Both the position numbers and the translations under genes were made by a program. A stretch of DNA of 64,000 nucleotides from Candidatus Peregrinibacteria bacterium (GTDB taxonomy: Bacteria; Patescibacteriota; Gracilibacteria; UBA1369; UBA12463). The stretch covers positions 62,001 through 126,000 of the forward strand of contig JAPLYO010000024.1 in assembly GCA_026395555.1 (NCBI GenBank), read 5' to 3'. The notes beneath the pieces were generated by a model. It searched no databases, was not told the origin of the DNA, and saw only the letters and a list, made by a program, of their open reading frames with translations. This document shows, in pieces, positions 11,239 through 20,895 of this stretch. The first letter of the stretch is position 1. The number at the start of each line of letters is the position of its first letter.

Positions 11239-11445
11239 ATGTCACTTACTATCGTACGCAATCCGAAAGAGTCCCCAGAACGTTTGATTGGACGTTTCAA
11301 TAAGAAGGTTCAGCAGAGTCGCGTTATCGTAGCCCTCAAAGCTAAAAGGTACCGCATGAAGGCTCCAAGCGACCGTAAGGTTAAGAGCGCTGCTCTTATG
11401 CGAACGAAGTACCGAAAGCTGAAGGAGAAGTCGAAGTTTTATTAG
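11239..11445 (+). CDS. rpsU: Small ribosomal subunit protein bS21
   Basis: This 68-residue basic protein belongs to the bS21 family and sits near the 3' end of 16S rRNA in the small subunit. It begins MSLTIVRNPKESPERLIGRF and has the family pattern of an acidic start followed by arginine- and lysine-rich helices (ALKAKRYRMKAP, LMRTKYRKLKEK). It has its own strong promoter and its own terminator 12 nt after the stop, so it is a single-gene unit. In E. coli bS21 helps Shine-Dalgarno recognition; that is of interest here because the 16S anti-Shine-Dalgarno is altered. Confidence 0.92.
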   Translation: MSLTIVRNPKESPERLIGRFNKKVQQSRVIVALKAKRYRMKAPSDRKVKSAALMRTKYRKLKEKSKFY

Positions 11446-11457
11446 GAACAAATCTAT

Positions 11458-11485
11458 AAGGCCTCAAGTCATTGGGGCCTTTTTT
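11458..11485 (+). terminator. Rho-independent terminator of rpsU
   Basis: AAGGCCTC and GGGGCCTT form an 8-bp stem (one G-U pair) around an 8-nt loop, followed by a run of T. It starts 12 nt after the rpsU stop. Confidence 0.85.
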
Positions 11486-11505
11486 GTATGGTATTATTTT
11501 GAAGT

Positions 11506-12360
11506 ATGACTATAGCTGAGATTCTTATTCAGGGGGCGGAGTTGCTAGCCAATAGGCCAACGCCAAGATTGGACGCCGAGCTGGTTCTGGGATCTATGAT
11601 GGGATTAACTCGTGAGCAACTTTTTTGTTCATGCGATAAGCAGGTAGCCGCGGCTTACCATACCCGTTTTTTTGATTTCATGGAGCAGGTTCGAGCCGGG
11701 AAGCCCGTGAGTTATATTACTCGTTCGAAGGAGTTTTTTGGTCGGAATTTTTACGTGGATGAGAGAGTGTTGATTCCTCGGCCCGAGACGGAGATGATTA
11801 TTGAGCAGGGGACTGAGCGTATCGTATCGCTGGGATTGGCATCGCCACGAATTCTGGATCTTGGCTGTGGATCTGGCTGCATTGGTCTTTCTTTGGCACT
11901 TGAGCTTCCAGATTCTCGGGTGACCCTTGCTGATATCTCCATGGATGCTCTCGAGGTTACCACGATGAATGCTGAGAGATTGGGCTTGCTTGGTAGGGTG
12001 AAGATTGTCGAGAGTAATTTATTGAGCAATTTATTAGATCAAGAGTTTGATGTTATTGTTACCAATCTTCCCTATATCGGCACCGTAACGCACAATGATA
12101 TCTCGGTAGATGTAGATACCTACGAACCTTCACTTGCGTTGTATGCTGGCGATGACGGCCTTGTATTGTATAAAAAATTGTTTCAGCAAATCGCATCGTT
12201 GAGTGTCATGCCAAAATGTCTGATAGGGGAGTTCGGTTTTGGCCAAAGTGATGATGTATTTTCTTTATTGAATACTTTTTTTGAACATGCCGCATCGTCT
12301 ATTCGTATCCTCCCGGATCTTGCCGGAATTGATCGCGTATTCGTAGTTTCTTTTTTGTAA
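11506..12360 (+). CDS. prmC: Peptide chain release factor N5-glutamine methyltransferase
   Basis: PrmC methylates the glutamine of the GGQ motif in release factors; its substrate RF1 is encoded next, at 12384. The 284-residue product has the N-terminal helical release-factor-binding domain, the linker [27 protein letters not shown], the S-adenosylmethionine loop [12 protein letters not shown] at about 117-128, and NLPY at about 186. Most PrmC proteins have NPPY; NLPY is a substitution in the motif that holds the glutamine substrate. An extended -10 (TGG-TATTAT, 11492-11497) ends only 8 nt before the ATG, suggesting a leaderless transcript. prfA follows after 23 nt. Confidence 0.93.
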   Translation: MTIAEILIQGAELLANRPTPRLDAELVLGSMMGLTREQLFCSCDKQVAAAYHTRFFDFMEQVRAGKPVSYITRSKEFFGRNFYVDERVLIPRPETEMIIEQGTERIVSLGLASPRILDLGCGSGCIGLSLALELPDSRVTLADISMDALEVTTMNAERLGLLGRVKIVESNLLSNLLDQEFDVIVTNLPYIGTVTHNDISVDVDTYEPSLALYAGDDGLVLYKKLFQQIASLSVMPKCLIGEFGFGQSDDVFSLLNTFFEHAASSIRILPDLAGIDRVFVVSFL

Positions 12361-12383
12361 AATTCCTCTATAATTCGCAGGCT

Positions 12384-13454
12384 ATGATTGAAAAGCTCAA
12401 AAAACTTTCGGCAGAATACGATACGCTCCAGTCTCAATTGGAGGATCCCAATATTGCTTCTCAGCCGGTAGAGCTGAAGCGTATTGGTCAGAGATTAGCG
12501 CATCTTGAGCGGGCTCGTGCACTCTTTTTGGAACATCAGAGGCTTGATCAGGTGATTCGAGATTCCAAAGAAATCCTTGCTCATGAGTCGGATGCGGACA
12601 TGAAAGAATTTGCCCAGGGTGAGTTGGATGACGCCGTAGAGAAGATGGCTAAACTGATGGAGGCGGTCAAAATTGAGCTCTTACCGAAGGATCCAAATGA
12701 TATGAAGAACTGTATCGTTGAGATTCGTGCTGCCGTAGGCGGAGAAGAAGCTGCGCTTTTTGCTGCGGAACTTGGAAGAATGTATATGAAATGGGCAGAA
12801 AATCGTGGTTATTCTGTTGAGTTAATGAGTCAATCAGAGGCAAGTGCTGGGGGAGTAAGAGAACTTATTTTTAAGATCAATGGAAAGGGGGTATACGGAC
12901 GTATGAAGTATGAGTCCGGAGTACATCGCGTTCAGCGAATACCGGCTACAGAGTCGCAGGGAAGAATTCATACCTCTACGGCATCGGTTGCCGTTTTCCC
13001 TGAGGTAGAAGAGGTGGATGTTGAGATTCGAGATCAAGATTTGCGTATCGATGTATATCGCTCAGGTGGGTCCGGCGGACAGAGTGTGAATACAACCGAC
13101 TCCGCTGTGCGCATTACTCATATGCCTTCAGGTATCGTGGTAGCGTGTCAGGATGAGCGATCTCAGCTCAAAAACAGACACAAGGCGATGTCTATCTTGC
13201 GAGCGAGACTTTATGCTTTCGAAGAAGAAAAACGACAGAAAGAAGAGGGCGCTTCTCGTTTGGCTCAGATTGGTGGCGGTGAACGTTCTGACAAGATTCG
13301 TACCTACAACTTCCCTCAGGATCGTGTAACAGACCATCGTATCAAGGAGAGCTGGAGTAATATCCCCATGATTATGATGGGGGAGATCGATCACATTATG
13401 GATGCCATGATCGCCAGTGATCAGGCTCAGATGCTCGCCTCGAACAAAGACTAA
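12384..13454 (+). CDS. prfA: Peptide chain release factor 1
   Basis: RF1 reads UAA and UAG and releases the finished peptide. The 356-residue product carries the codon-reading PAT tripeptide in [19 protein letters not shown] (about 186-188) and the catalytic GGQ in [15 protein letters not shown] (about 230), the site methylated by PrmC. Length is normal. A TATAAT at 12369-12374 ends 9 nt before the ATG, so besides read-through from prmC there may be a leaderless transcript. RF2 is not in the window, but TGA is used as a stop by several genes, so RF2 is expected elsewhere. Confidence 0.95.
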   Translation: MIEKLKKLSAEYDTLQSQLEDPNIASQPVELKRIGQRLAHLERARALFLEHQRLDQVIRDSKEILAHESDADMKEFAQGELDDAVEKMAKLMEAVKIELLPKDPNDMKNCIVEIRAAVGGEEAALFAAELGRMYMKWAENRGYSVELMSQSEASAGGVRELIFKINGKGVYGRMKYESGVHRVQRIPATESQGRIHTSTASVAVFPEVEEVDVEIRDQDLRIDVYRSGGSGGQSVNTTDSAVRITHMPSGIVVACQDERSQLKNRHKAMSILRARLYAFEEEKRQKEEGASRLAQIGGGERSDKIRTYNFPQDRVTDHRIKESWSNIPMIMMGEIDHIMDAMIASDQAQMLASNKD

Positions 13455-13460
13455 TTTTCA

Positions 13461-14930
13461 TTAAGCTCGCCAATGGCAGCCGATGCTTTTTTTACGTGCG
13501 AGAGCTGCTTTGGCGATCAGCAGGCTTACCTCGAGGAGATTTCTCGTGGTGCTTATTTCCTCGTTGATGATGTGGGGCGGTGGGAGTAGTGGGCGAATAA
13601 GGTTTAGGTCATGTACGGCACTTTTGAGACCATCTGTCGTACGAAGAATTCCCACCTTTTCCCACATAATGGTCTGTATTTTTTTTCGGAGACTTTTGAG
13701 TTTGTATGTTTGCGTTGCAGGCGTGAGGCGTGTCGTTTTGTCTGATAATCGTATCTTATTCTTTGTATAATTTTTTAGTACAGTATCGGCGGTTTTGGTG
13801 GCAAATACAGCCGCCTCGAGTAGTGAGTTTGAGGCGAGCCTATTGGCTCCATGAAGCCCTGTCGAGGCGCACTCTCCCACGGCAAAGAGATGTTTCATTG
13901 ATGTCTCTCCGTTGGCATTTGTTTTGATGCCGCCACAGAGATAATGAGCTACCGGCGTTATGGGAATCATATCTTTCGCGAGATCTAGGTTCATTTTTTG
14001 CTTTATTCCTGCGGAAATCGTTGGAAATTCTTTATGAATACTTTTTTTGTTCTCTTCGAATTGCAGATAGACTTGCCCTTTTTTGTGCTCTTCGAATATT
14101 GCTTTTGTGACAATGTCTCTCGGACTTAGATCTCCTCGCTCATCGTATTTCTTCATAAAGCGTTCTCCTTTGGTGTTCACTATATGTGCTCCTGCTCCAC
14201 GAAGCGCCTCGCTCAAGAGTAGTTGTGGACTTTTGCTTTCATCAAGTGCCGTTGGGTGAAACTGGATGAACTCTAGACCTTCCGTCTTTACCCCCGCTCG
14301 ATTGGCTATGGAGATTCCATCACCCGTTGCCACGATTGGATTGGTAGTGTGGAGATAGACCTGGCCTACTCCGCCTGTTGCCAGTACCGTTTCTCGAGCT
14401 TCGATGGCTACTACTTTATTATTGCTGAAAAAAGTGGCTCCCTGGCAGATATTATTTTTATGGAGTAGATCTATGGCGAGCATATGCTCGTGAACGCTGA
14501 TATTTTTGCTTTTTCTCACCGCTCGAATGAGTGTTTCTTCTATGACCTTGCCGGTCATGTCTTTTACGTGGGCAATGCGATGATGCGTGTGTCCACCTTC
14601 CAGGTGTAGTGACTCGTCGAACTCTACGCCGATGGTCTTGAGGAGTGTTATTATTTCTGGACCCATCTCTACAACCTGTTTTACGATTTTTGGTTTATTT
14701 ATGGCATGTCCGGCTCGTAATGTATCTGCATGATGCTCCTCGAAACTGTCCGTCGTGAAGTCTTGAACAGCCGCAATACCGCCCTGAGCTAATCGTGTTG
14801 ACGTTTGAGAGAGTGTAGATTTTGTCGCGAGTGTTACTTTTATTTTTTTACTACAACGTAATGCTGTTAGGAGACCACCGATACCTGATCCGATTACGAG
14901 TACATCCGTTTGAATATTTTTTTCACTCAT
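13461..14930 (-). CDS. nadB: L-aspartate oxidase
   Basis: NadB is the FAD enzyme that oxidises L-aspartate to iminoaspartate, the first step of de novo NAD synthesis. The 489-residue protein has the FAD dinucleotide motif VLVIGSGIGGLLTALRC at the N-terminus, TRLAQGGIAAVQ, FIQFHPTAL, the FAD-contact region HLFAVGECASTGLHGANRLASNSLLEA, and the helical C-terminal domain. The succinate dehydrogenase/fumarate reductase flavoprotein is the alternative; the SQTSTRLAQGGIAA block and lack of partner subunits favour NadB. It is a single gene, convergent with prfA (6-nt gap). nadA and nadC, needed to complete quinolinate and its use, are not in the window. Confidence 0.92.
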   Translation of the reverse strand: MSEKNIQTDVLVIGSGIGGLLTALRCSKKIKVTLATKSTLSQTSTRLAQGGIAAVQDFTTDSFEEHHADTLRAGHAINKPKIVKQVVEMGPEIITLLKTIGVEFDESLHLEGGHTHHRIAHVKDMTGKVIEETLIRAVRKSKNISVHEHMLAIDLLHKNNICQGATFFSNNKVVAIEARETVLATGGVGQVYLHTTNPIVATGDGISIANRAGVKTEGLEFIQFHPTALDESKSPQLLLSEALRGAGAHIVNTKGERFMKKYDERGDLSPRDIVTKAIFEEHKKGQVYLQFEENKKSIHKEFPTISAGIKQKMNLDLAKDMIPITPVAHYLCGGIKTNANGETSMKHLFAVGECASTGLHGANRLASNSLLEAAVFATKTADTVLKNYTKNKIRLSDKTTRLTPATQTYKLKSLRKKIQTIMWEKVGILRTTDGLKSAVHDLNLIRPLLPPPHIINEEISTTRNLLEVSLLIAKAALARKKSIGCHWRA

Positions 14931-15322
14931 AGAAAATGATTTCGATACGAGAGAGAGTATACTCGTACTTATTTTTTTTGTATGCTATCTGAATACTTTT
15001 TCTATGAATACTTATTTTATACAACTAATATAATAGATCAATAAATCTGTTCATTAATATTTTGTATAAAACTTTTATTCACTTGTGCCGATATGTATAC
15101 TTCCTCATGTTGGTTTTTGCTTTATTTCTAGGCTTTTATTGTGGCTTGTGCCGAGAGATAAAGTTCCTACCAAAGTTGGAAATCGTCGCCGTCATCCATG
15201 TTGATTACTGAAAAATAAATACGTTGGTGAGGACTTGTATGATAGCCCAGGGTGACGAGAAAGTCTATTGCGCAGACGGGTTTTGTATTATATTTGGCTT
15301 ACGCCTATAACCTCCTGAAGCT
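14931..15322. other. Intergenic region between nadB and tatD
   Basis: This stretch of 392 nt is AT-rich for its first 150 nt and contains no convincing gene. A TATACT at about 14958, read on the minus strand, could serve nadB. From about 15140 it becomes GC-richer with short complementary pieces (GTTCCTACC near 15170, GACTT near 15233 with AAGTC near 15260), possibly a structured leader for tatD, but no known RNA family is recognised. Confidence 0.4.
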
Positions 15323-16168
15323 ATGCTTATTGATACCCACTGTCACCTCATGGAGCCCCATTTCAAAGCTGACGTGGCTTCAGTCTTGCAGAATTCAGCT
15401 TTGGCCGGAGTTTCAAAGCTGCTCAATATCGGCTGCCACCTGGAAGGTTCCAGGGATTCTGACTGCATGTGTCGGCCTGAATATTTGAAAGAAATTGAGG
15501 GTATCTTGGGTGATAATGCTATCTTGCCTCAGATCTATGGCTCGCAAGGTATTCATCCGCATGACTCAAATCAGACCACTGACGAGGTAATGGGGGATTT
15601 CGAGAAGGTTATACGTTCGAATAAGCGGATCGTCGTAATAGGGGAGACAGGTCTGGATTACTTCTATATGAATCAGCCAAAAGAGATGCAATTGTCTTCT
15701 TTGCGAAAACATATGGTATTGGCTGAGGAGACCGGATTGCCAGTTTCTATTCACTGCCGAGATGCAGCTGATTCTCTTGAGGCACGAAAGGACATGCTGA
15801 GGATCTTGGCTGAATTTCCAAAAGTTCGGTGCGTGATGCACTGTTTCGTCCAGGATCAGGAGTATGCTGATGCAGTTTTGGCTATGCCGGTTGGGCATAT
15901 TTTATCTTTTGGAGGAGTAGTGACCTACCCGTCTTCGGAGGCGCTTCGAAAAGTGGCGAGTGGGGTTCCTGTAGATCGGTTTGTCGTTGAAACAGACTCT
16001 CCGTATCTTACGCCTCAGGCGTTTCGAGGTAAACGAAATGAGCCGGCGTTTGTGGTGGCTACCGCAAAAGTTTTGGCTGAAGTGAGGGGAGTGGAGGTAG
16101 AAGAGATTGAAAGATTGACGAACGGGACGGCCGAGAGATTTTTTGGAATTTTAGGTTCTAATTATTAA
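15323..16168 (+). CDS. tatD: TatD-family metal-dependent hydrolase (DNase)
   Basis: TatD proteins are TIM-barrel metal-dependent nucleases thought to act on 3' DNA ends. The 281-residue product has the N-terminal metal site MLIDTHCHL, the GIHPHD segment, the glutamate site VVIGETGLDYF, HCRDA, MHCFVQD and the C-terminal FVVETDSPYLTPQAFRGKRNEP. All expected metal ligands are visible. An unusual feature is the cysteine-containing loop DSDCMCRPEY near residue 50. No Shine-Dalgarno; the sequence just upstream is AACCTCCTGAAGCT. It stands alone between nadB and radA. Confidence 0.93.
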   Translation: MLIDTHCHLMEPHFKADVASVLQNSALAGVSKLLNIGCHLEGSRDSDCMCRPEYLKEIEGILGDNAILPQIYGSQGIHPHDSNQTTDEVMGDFEKVIRSNKRIVVIGETGLDYFYMNQPKEMQLSSLRKHMVLAEETGLPVSIHCRDAADSLEARKDMLRILAEFPKVRCVMHCFVQDQEYADAVLAMPVGHILSFGGVVTYPSSEALRKVASGVPVDRFVVETDSPYLTPQAFRGKRNEPAFVVATAKVLAEVRGVEVEEIERLTNGTAERFFGILGSNY

Positions 16169-16272
16169 CATATTTGTTTTATTAGCGAGATATTATCTAT
16201 TATAGATCTTCGTACGTACGAAGATTGTACTATTAGTTAGAATTCGAAATGTGGCAAGTCGCGATATTCTTA

Positions 16273-17607
16273 TTATTTCACCAGCGCTCCGATTGCCTGT
16301 GCAATTTTTTTATACAATACTGGAGTGGCGAGTTTGGTGAATCCGAGTTTTTTGGCTTCTTTTTCGCGTTTATCGGACTGGGTGACGCGACGAATCTCGC
16401 CGCTGAGGCCGATCTCGCCGATGGCGACGGCGTTTGGGTCGAGAGCGCGTTTGCGGTAGGCAGAGGCGATAGCAAGAGCGACGGCGAGATCGGCTGCCGG
16501 TTCTTCTATTCTCATGCCTCCCACGATATTTACGAAAATATCTTGATTCGTGAGATTGAGGTGCGCGTGTTCCTGCAGTACGGCGATGATCATCTGAAGT
16601 CGATTAAGGTCATATCCATTGCTTGATCGCTTCGGATAGCCGAAATTCGTAAGTGATGTGAGCGCCTGTATCTCGATAATGAACGGTCGAGTTCCTTCGA
16701 TGGTACAGGTGAGACATGATCCTATCGCATCTGCTGCGCGTCCATTCAGGAATAACTCAGAAGGATTTGTAACTTCTATGAGCCCTTTTTCTTCCATCTC
16801 GAATACGGCTACTTCGTTTGTTGAGCCAAAGCGATTCTTGGTGCTACGAAGAAGTCGGAGGTTGTGGTAGCGATCACCTTCGATGTAGAGAACGGTATCG
16901 ACAAGATGCTCTAGTGTTCGTGGCCCGGCGAGCGTTCCTTCTTTGGTAACGTGCCCGATCAAGAGGATAGCCCTGCTGAGAAGTTTGGCGGCGTGCATAA
17001 ACGCTTCGGCGCAAATCTTCACCTGGCTTACCGATCCGGATGCTCCAGCGAGCTCTTCTGATGAGATGACTTGGATGGAATCGATGATGACGAGATCCGG
17101 TTTTTCCGACTCAATCATCGAGAGAATGTGCTCGAGGCTACTCTCGGTGACGATGTTGATATTGGTTGAGGTGATGCCGAGTCTTCGTGCCCTGATGGCT
17201 ATTTGCTCGGCCGATTCTTCCCCTGAGACGTAGAGTACTTGCTTATTTTGCTGAGCGATCTTGTCGCAAATTTGTAGCGTGAGCGTTGATTTTCCGATAC
17301 CTGGCTCGCCAGAGAGGAGCGTTAAGCTTCCCTCGACAATTCCACCACCCAGCAATAAGTCCAGCTCGCTCATGTTTGTCGCTAAACGATTTTTTGGTCG
17401 TGAGAATTCTGAAAGTGAGAGTGGCTTGGTGATCGGTAAAGATCGCTTAATGTTTCCTGCTGGATTTTTGGCTGCGTTTTCAGGTTTTCCTACGTTCACG
17501 ACGTCTTCCGCGAAACTGTCCCATGACTCACACTCAGGGCACTTTCCGAGCCATTTAGCAGACTCGTATTGGCAGCTTTTGCAGATATAGACGGTTCGCA
17601 ACTTCAT
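16273..17607 (-). CDS. radA: DNA repair protein RadA
   Basis: RadA (Sms) is a RecA-like ATPase that drives branch migration during recombination. The 444-residue product has the N-terminal zinc finger (Cys9, Cys12, Cys23, Cys26), Walker A GEPGIGKST at about 100, the RadA signature KNRFG, and the C-terminal Lon-like domain (IFVNIVGGMRIEEPAADLAV). All domains are present at normal length. The start is the ATG at 17607, 7 nt after the stop of the glycosyltransferase, so the two form a likely operon. The upstream sequence has no Shine-Dalgarno. Confidence 0.96.
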   Translation of the reverse strand: MKLRTVYICKSCQYESAKWLGKCPECESWDSFAEDVVNVGKPENAAKNPAGNIKRSLPITKPLSLSEFSRPKNRLATNMSELDLLLGGGIVEGSLTLLSGEPGIGKSTLTLQICDKIAQQNKQVLYVSGEESAEQIAIRARRLGITSTNINIVTESSLEHILSMIESEKPDLVIIDSIQVISSEELAGASGSVSQVKICAEAFMHAAKLLSRAILLIGHVTKEGTLAGPRTLEHLVDTVLYIEGDRYHNLRLLRSTKNRFGSTNEVAVFEMEEKGLIEVTNPSELFLNGRAADAIGSCLTCTIEGTRPFIIEIQALTSLTNFGYPKRSSNGYDLNRLQMIIAVLQEHAHLNLTNQDIFVNIVGGMRIEEPAADLAVALAIASAYRKRALDPNAVAIGEIGLSGEIRRVTQSDKREKEAKKLGFTKLATPVLYKKIAQAIGALVK

Positions 17608-17614
17608 AGAAACA

Positions 17615-18802
17615 TTAGTTATCTTGTAGTACCAAACGGTACACCTCTTCTGTTTTTTTCACCATATCTTTCACCTCGAATTTTTTCCTGACATCTTCCT
17701 GGTTTTTTTCTGACATTTTTTCACGAAGTTTTGGTGATGAGAGAATCTCCTCGATGCTATTCGCTAGGGCTTCTGCGTCTTTTGGTGGTACGAGTATGCC
17801 ATTTTTTCCATTTTCAATTATTTCAGGAACGCCTCCGTTGTTTGTCGCGATGATCGGTAATCCTGCCATCATGGCCTCGAGTAATACTAATCCAAATGCC
17901 TCATTCAGGCTCGGTAGGATGAATACATCCGATGCAGCGAGAAGATGAGGAATATCATGTCTACGTCCAAGCAGTTTTACGTATTTTTCCAGCTGATGGG
18001 TTTTAATAAAACTTTCAATTTCTTTTCTCTGTTCGCCCTCTCCAATAACGATACACTTAAAGGTGAGGTCTTTTTTTGCGAGAATATTACAGGCTTTTAG
18101 GAGATACATCAGTCCTTTTCTTGAATGTAGCTCTGCAATCGTTGTAATAATTGGAGTTGTAAGTTCTGTTCCGGCCTTCGGGCTCCGCTCCTCGACCTCA
18201 AAAATTTGTTCACGATATTTTTCCTTTTCTAATGGGGAGAATGAAAGAAGCTGTGATGCGAACCAGGTTGTGTCTATGCCATTATGAATCGTAGTAATTT
18301 TGTCTTTGAGGGATGGATATAGTCGCGACAAGAATTCTTTATTTTTTTCTGAAATCGCAATAATTTTCCTCGTATCCTTGATAAGCTTTTCCTTGATCCA
18401 GTTTTTGAAAGGAGAGAGCTCGAAGGGGTCGTGTTCAGTCAGTATATAGGGAATATTGAGCTTCTGTGCTGTTAGAAGCCCATATCTGCCGCTAGCAGGG
18501 TTCCAGATGTGGACGTGTAGTATATTGATTCCTTCTTTTTCGATAATCTTTTTTAATTCACTATAGTGCCGTGGATCGTGCTTGTGGCTTACCTTTATAC
18601 GATGAACCGTTACGGTCATATCGGCTATTTTTTTACACCACGAGTCCAGGTTGGCATCGATAGGGCAGGCAAGCTGAATCTCAAACTGCATTCGGTCGTA
18701 GAACTTCAAAATCGACAACATGTGATTTTCGGCTCCACCAAGCTGTTTTGTGTCAGTATAGAGTAGAATTTTTGGCTTATGTTTCTCCATGGTCTCTATC
18801 AT
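17615..18802 (-). CDS. Glycosyltransferase, GT4 family (GT-B fold)
   Basis: The 395-residue product is a GT4-type glycosyltransferase that moves a sugar from a nucleotide donor, probably to a cell-surface glycan. The N-terminal half starts KILLYTDTKQLGGAENHML (glycine loop) and the C-terminal half has IGEGEQRKEIESFI, LLGRRHDIPHLLAASDVFIL, and the donor-binding PSLNEAFGLVLLEAMMAGLP with the EX7E glutamates. Met5 (position 18790) is an equally good start. It precedes radA by 7 nt, an association without obvious functional meaning. Substrate cannot be told. Confidence 0.9.
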   Translation of the reverse strand: MIETMEKHKPKILLYTDTKQLGGAENHMLSILKFYDRMQFEIQLACPIDANLDSWCKKIADMTVTVHRIKVSHKHDPRHYSELKKIIEKEGINILHVHIWNPASGRYGLLTAQKLNIPYILTEHDPFELSPFKNWIKEKLIKDTRKIIAISEKNKEFLSRLYPSLKDKITTIHNGIDTTWFASQLLSFSPLEKEKYREQIFEVEERSPKAGTELTTPIITTIAELHSRKGLMYLLKACNILAKKDLTFKCIVIGEGEQRKEIESFIKTHQLEKYVKLLGRRHDIPHLLAASDVFILPSLNEAFGLVLLEAMMAGLPIIATNNGGVPEIIENGKNGILVPPKDAEALANSIEEILSSPKLREKMSEKNQEDVRKKFEVKDMVKKTEEVYRLVLQDN

Positions 18803-18878
18803 AGTAGAGAAATACTTGAAACGGAAGGAAGAAAATGGTAGTTTTTCTGCGCTCCTAAAAGAGTTTTGAAAATTAGAT

Positions 18879-18954
18879 GGGTCCGTAGCTCAGTTGGTAG
18901 AGCAGTTGCCTCTTAAGCAATTGGTCGCGCGTTCGAATCGCGCCGGGCCCACCA
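18879..18954 (+). tRNA. tRNA-Lys (CTT)
   Basis: Complete cloverleaf: acceptor GGGTCCG pairs with CGGGCCC (G-U allowed), D arm GCTC/GAGC, anticodon stem GTTGC/GCAAT around CTCTTAA (anticodon CTT), T arm with GTTCGAATC. CCA is encoded. Confidence 0.95.
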
Positions 18955-18980
18955 GAAGATAAAATATGCCGTTTAATGCT

Positions 18981-19775
18981 TTATGGCTTTTTAGTTGTGC
19001 ACGCTTTTATGTGTTTGCTATTGATAGCTATTTGTTCGAATTCCCATTTCATATCGGCAAAATCGCTATCTGTTATACCAGCCTCGCGCAATTTTTGCTT
19101 TAGGAGCCTATTAAGACTTCCTCCTGATGGAGGTATTTTAATTTTCTTCTCTTGCCGAGTGAATTCACTTATTACTGTATGACATTTGTTTATCTTTTCT
19201 TTACGAAAAAACTCCCGGAGGTCTTCGAAGTATTTGTGTAATATTTCATCAATTTCCACATTGGTACAATTTTTGCGATATGCATTTTTTGTTATCTGTT
19301 TCATCATACCTCTTGCTTGCGATACATCATGATTGTCTCCTTCTATTTCACCAAAATGTCCTAACTTATCGTGATTACTATAGATGTTTGCCTGTGCTGC
19401 CTGTCCTGCAAGCAACATCATCATATATTTCATCCCATAGGTTTTGCCACCTTTTTTTCTTGGATGCATCGTGACGTGGCCAGGACTAAATGGATCCTTT
19501 TTGTATCCACTTTTGTTACCCATGGCGAGTCTGATTGCCATATGGGTATATCCCCTCATATTTCCTATGACGATTTCCTGTATGGTTATGCCCATGAATA
19601 TCGCTACGAGCGCATGTCCCGCTTCGTGATCGGCTCTATATTTTTCTAGGATGCCTTTGTTTTTATCACTATGAAAAAGTTCTCCTATCAGAAATCCAGG
19701 AACCGACATTATGCCTAGAGCTCTCGGTATTGGTTCGTGATGAAGAAGTTCCTCTATTTTATCTAAACCTTTCAT
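18981..19775 (-). CDS. Stand-alone M41 (FtsH-type) peptidase domain protein
   Basis: The 264-residue protein resembles the zinc peptidase domain of FtsH but has no AAA ATPase domain. HEAGH at 50-54 supplies the two histidine ligands and catalytic glutamate; AGQAAQANIY (about 123-132) matches the AGRAAEELxFG helix of FtsH, and GDNHDVSQAR (146-155) matches the region that supplies the third, aspartate ligand. The last 60 residues are basic and unrecognised. No clear membrane segment is present, though VPGFLIGELF near residue 25 is weakly hydrophobic. It sits between tRNA-Lys and tRNA-Leu. Whether it is active without an unfoldase is unknown. Confidence 0.8.
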   Translation of the reverse strand: MKGLDKIEELLHHEPIPRALGIMSVPGFLIGELFHSDKNKGILEKYRADHEAGHALVAIFMGITIQEIVIGNMRGYTHMAIRLAMGNKSGYKKDPFSPGHVTMHPRKKGGKTYGMKYMMMLLAGQAAQANIYSNHDKLGHFGEIEGDNHDVSQARGMMKQITKNAYRKNCTNVEIDEILHKYFEDLREFFRKEKINKCHTVISEFTRQEKKIKIPPSGGSLNRLLKQKLREAGITDSDFADMKWEFEQIAINSKHIKACTTKKP

Positions 19776-19880
19776 TATTTGTTCTTAAGGTCGCTTATTC
19801 TACGTTTTTCTTCTTCATTGTCAATTTTTAACCTTCTGTTTCTTTTTTGCTTGGTCTTTGGCATAATGCCTGTGCTTTAA

Positions 19881-19966
19881 GCCGGGGTGGTGAAATGGCA
19901 GACACGAGAGACTTAAAATCTCTTACCCGTAAGGGTGTGTGGGTTCGAGTCCCACCCTCGGCACCA
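19881..19966 (+). tRNA. tRNA-Leu (TAA)
   Basis: Class II tRNA with a long variable arm (TACCCGTAAGGGTG). Acceptor GCCGGGG/CCTCGGC, anticodon stem AGAGA/TCTCT around CTTAAAA (anticodon TAA). CCA is encoded. Confidence 0.95.
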
Positions 19967-19997
19967 TTATCGATATAGTCTTTATCTGGAAATCGTT

Positions 19998-20894
19998 ATG
20001 ATGTGGATTCTTGTCGCCCTCATAGGCCCAATGCTCCATGCTTTATCGAGTATCATTGATAATTATTTTACCGGTACTATTTTTAAGAATGCGTGGGTTC
20101 AGATTTTTTATGTGACATTTTTTTGGATTCTCTTTTTGCCGTTTACGTTTTTTGTTGGTATGCCTAGTGTGCCGCCATTGAATCTTTTTCCATTTCTTTT
20201 TCTCATAGGTTTTATCCAGGTGGTGTATGCCTATCCCTATTTGATGGCCTTGCGACATGAGGATACCTCTGTCGTTAACTCTCTTTTTTCGCTTGGTAAA
20301 ATTTTTATTCCCGTATTAGCGTTTTTCTTTCTCGGCGAGAAGCTTCATGGGTTTCAGTATCTTGGATTCATATTGATTATTGGCAGTAGCGCTTTTTTGT
20401 CGTTTGTTGATCGTGTCACTTTTCGCCTGAATAAGTCTTTCGCCTACATGCTTCTTTGCTCATTGCTGCTCGCGATTGATTCCGTTATCTATAAGGGGCT
20501 TTTTGCGGAGATGAGTTGGAGTACGGCATTCTTTTGGTCAAATATTTTTTCTTTCCTTGTTACATTTATTATTTTGATATTTTTTCCAAAAATTCGGCGC
20601 GAGGTTGTTGCGGAGCGCAGTTTATTCAAGAAGCATTTTTGGTTGCTTGGATGGAATGAAATTCTCGTATTTTCCGGTACGGTAGCCACTACACTCGCCA
20701 TTTCTTTGGCGCCCGCATTAACTCTTATGAAGAGTATTGAATCGCTTCAGCCTCTTTTTGTTCTTCTCTATGCTATCGTTCTGCGTAAATTCTATCCACA
20801 GCTTTTCCATGAAAGGATTGATCGTCATAGCACGTTCAAAAAGGTTATTCTTTTTGGAGTCATGATAGGCGGAGTGGCGCTTGTCCTTCGTTAG
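19998..20894 (+). CDS. EamA/DMT-family membrane transporter
   Basis: A multi-spanning membrane protein of about 298 residues with roughly ten hydrophobic helices in two similar halves, the layout of drug/metabolite (EamA) transporters. The frame is open back into tRNA-Leu, so I start at the ATG at 19998 (MMWILVALIGPMLHALSSII). The segment SLGKIFIPVLAFFFLGEKLH in the first half and MKSIESLQPLFVLLYAIVL in the second are the usual helix 4/9 positions, with the GEKL loop typical of the family. Substrate is unknown. It is convergent with the flavin reductase gene (stop codons 1 nt apart). Confidence 0.85.
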   Translation: MMWILVALIGPMLHALSSIIDNYFTGTIFKNAWVQIFYVTFFWILFLPFTFFVGMPSVPPLNLFPFLFLIGFIQVVYAYPYLMALRHEDTSVVNSLFSLGKIFIPVLAFFFLGEKLHGFQYLGFILIIGSSAFLSFVDRVTFRLNKSFAYMLLCSLLLAIDSVIYKGLFAEMSWSTAFFWSNIFSFLVTFIILIFFPKIRREVVAERSLFKKHFWLLGWNEILVFSGTVATTLAISLAPALTLMKSIESLQPLFVLLYAIVLRKFYPQLFHERIDRHSTFKKVILFGVMIGGVALVLR

Positions 20895-20895
20895 G

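Noticed and set aside
12384-13454. UGA recoding (genetic code 25, as in Gracilibacteria and Absconditabacteria)
   Set aside because: TGA is the natural end of rsmE, the 33386 gene and the 54661 gene, and no gene needs UGA read as glycine.
16249-17590. Plus-strand open frames of 96-125 codons opposite radA
   Set aside because: They are antisense to a well-supported radA and show no protein-like features.
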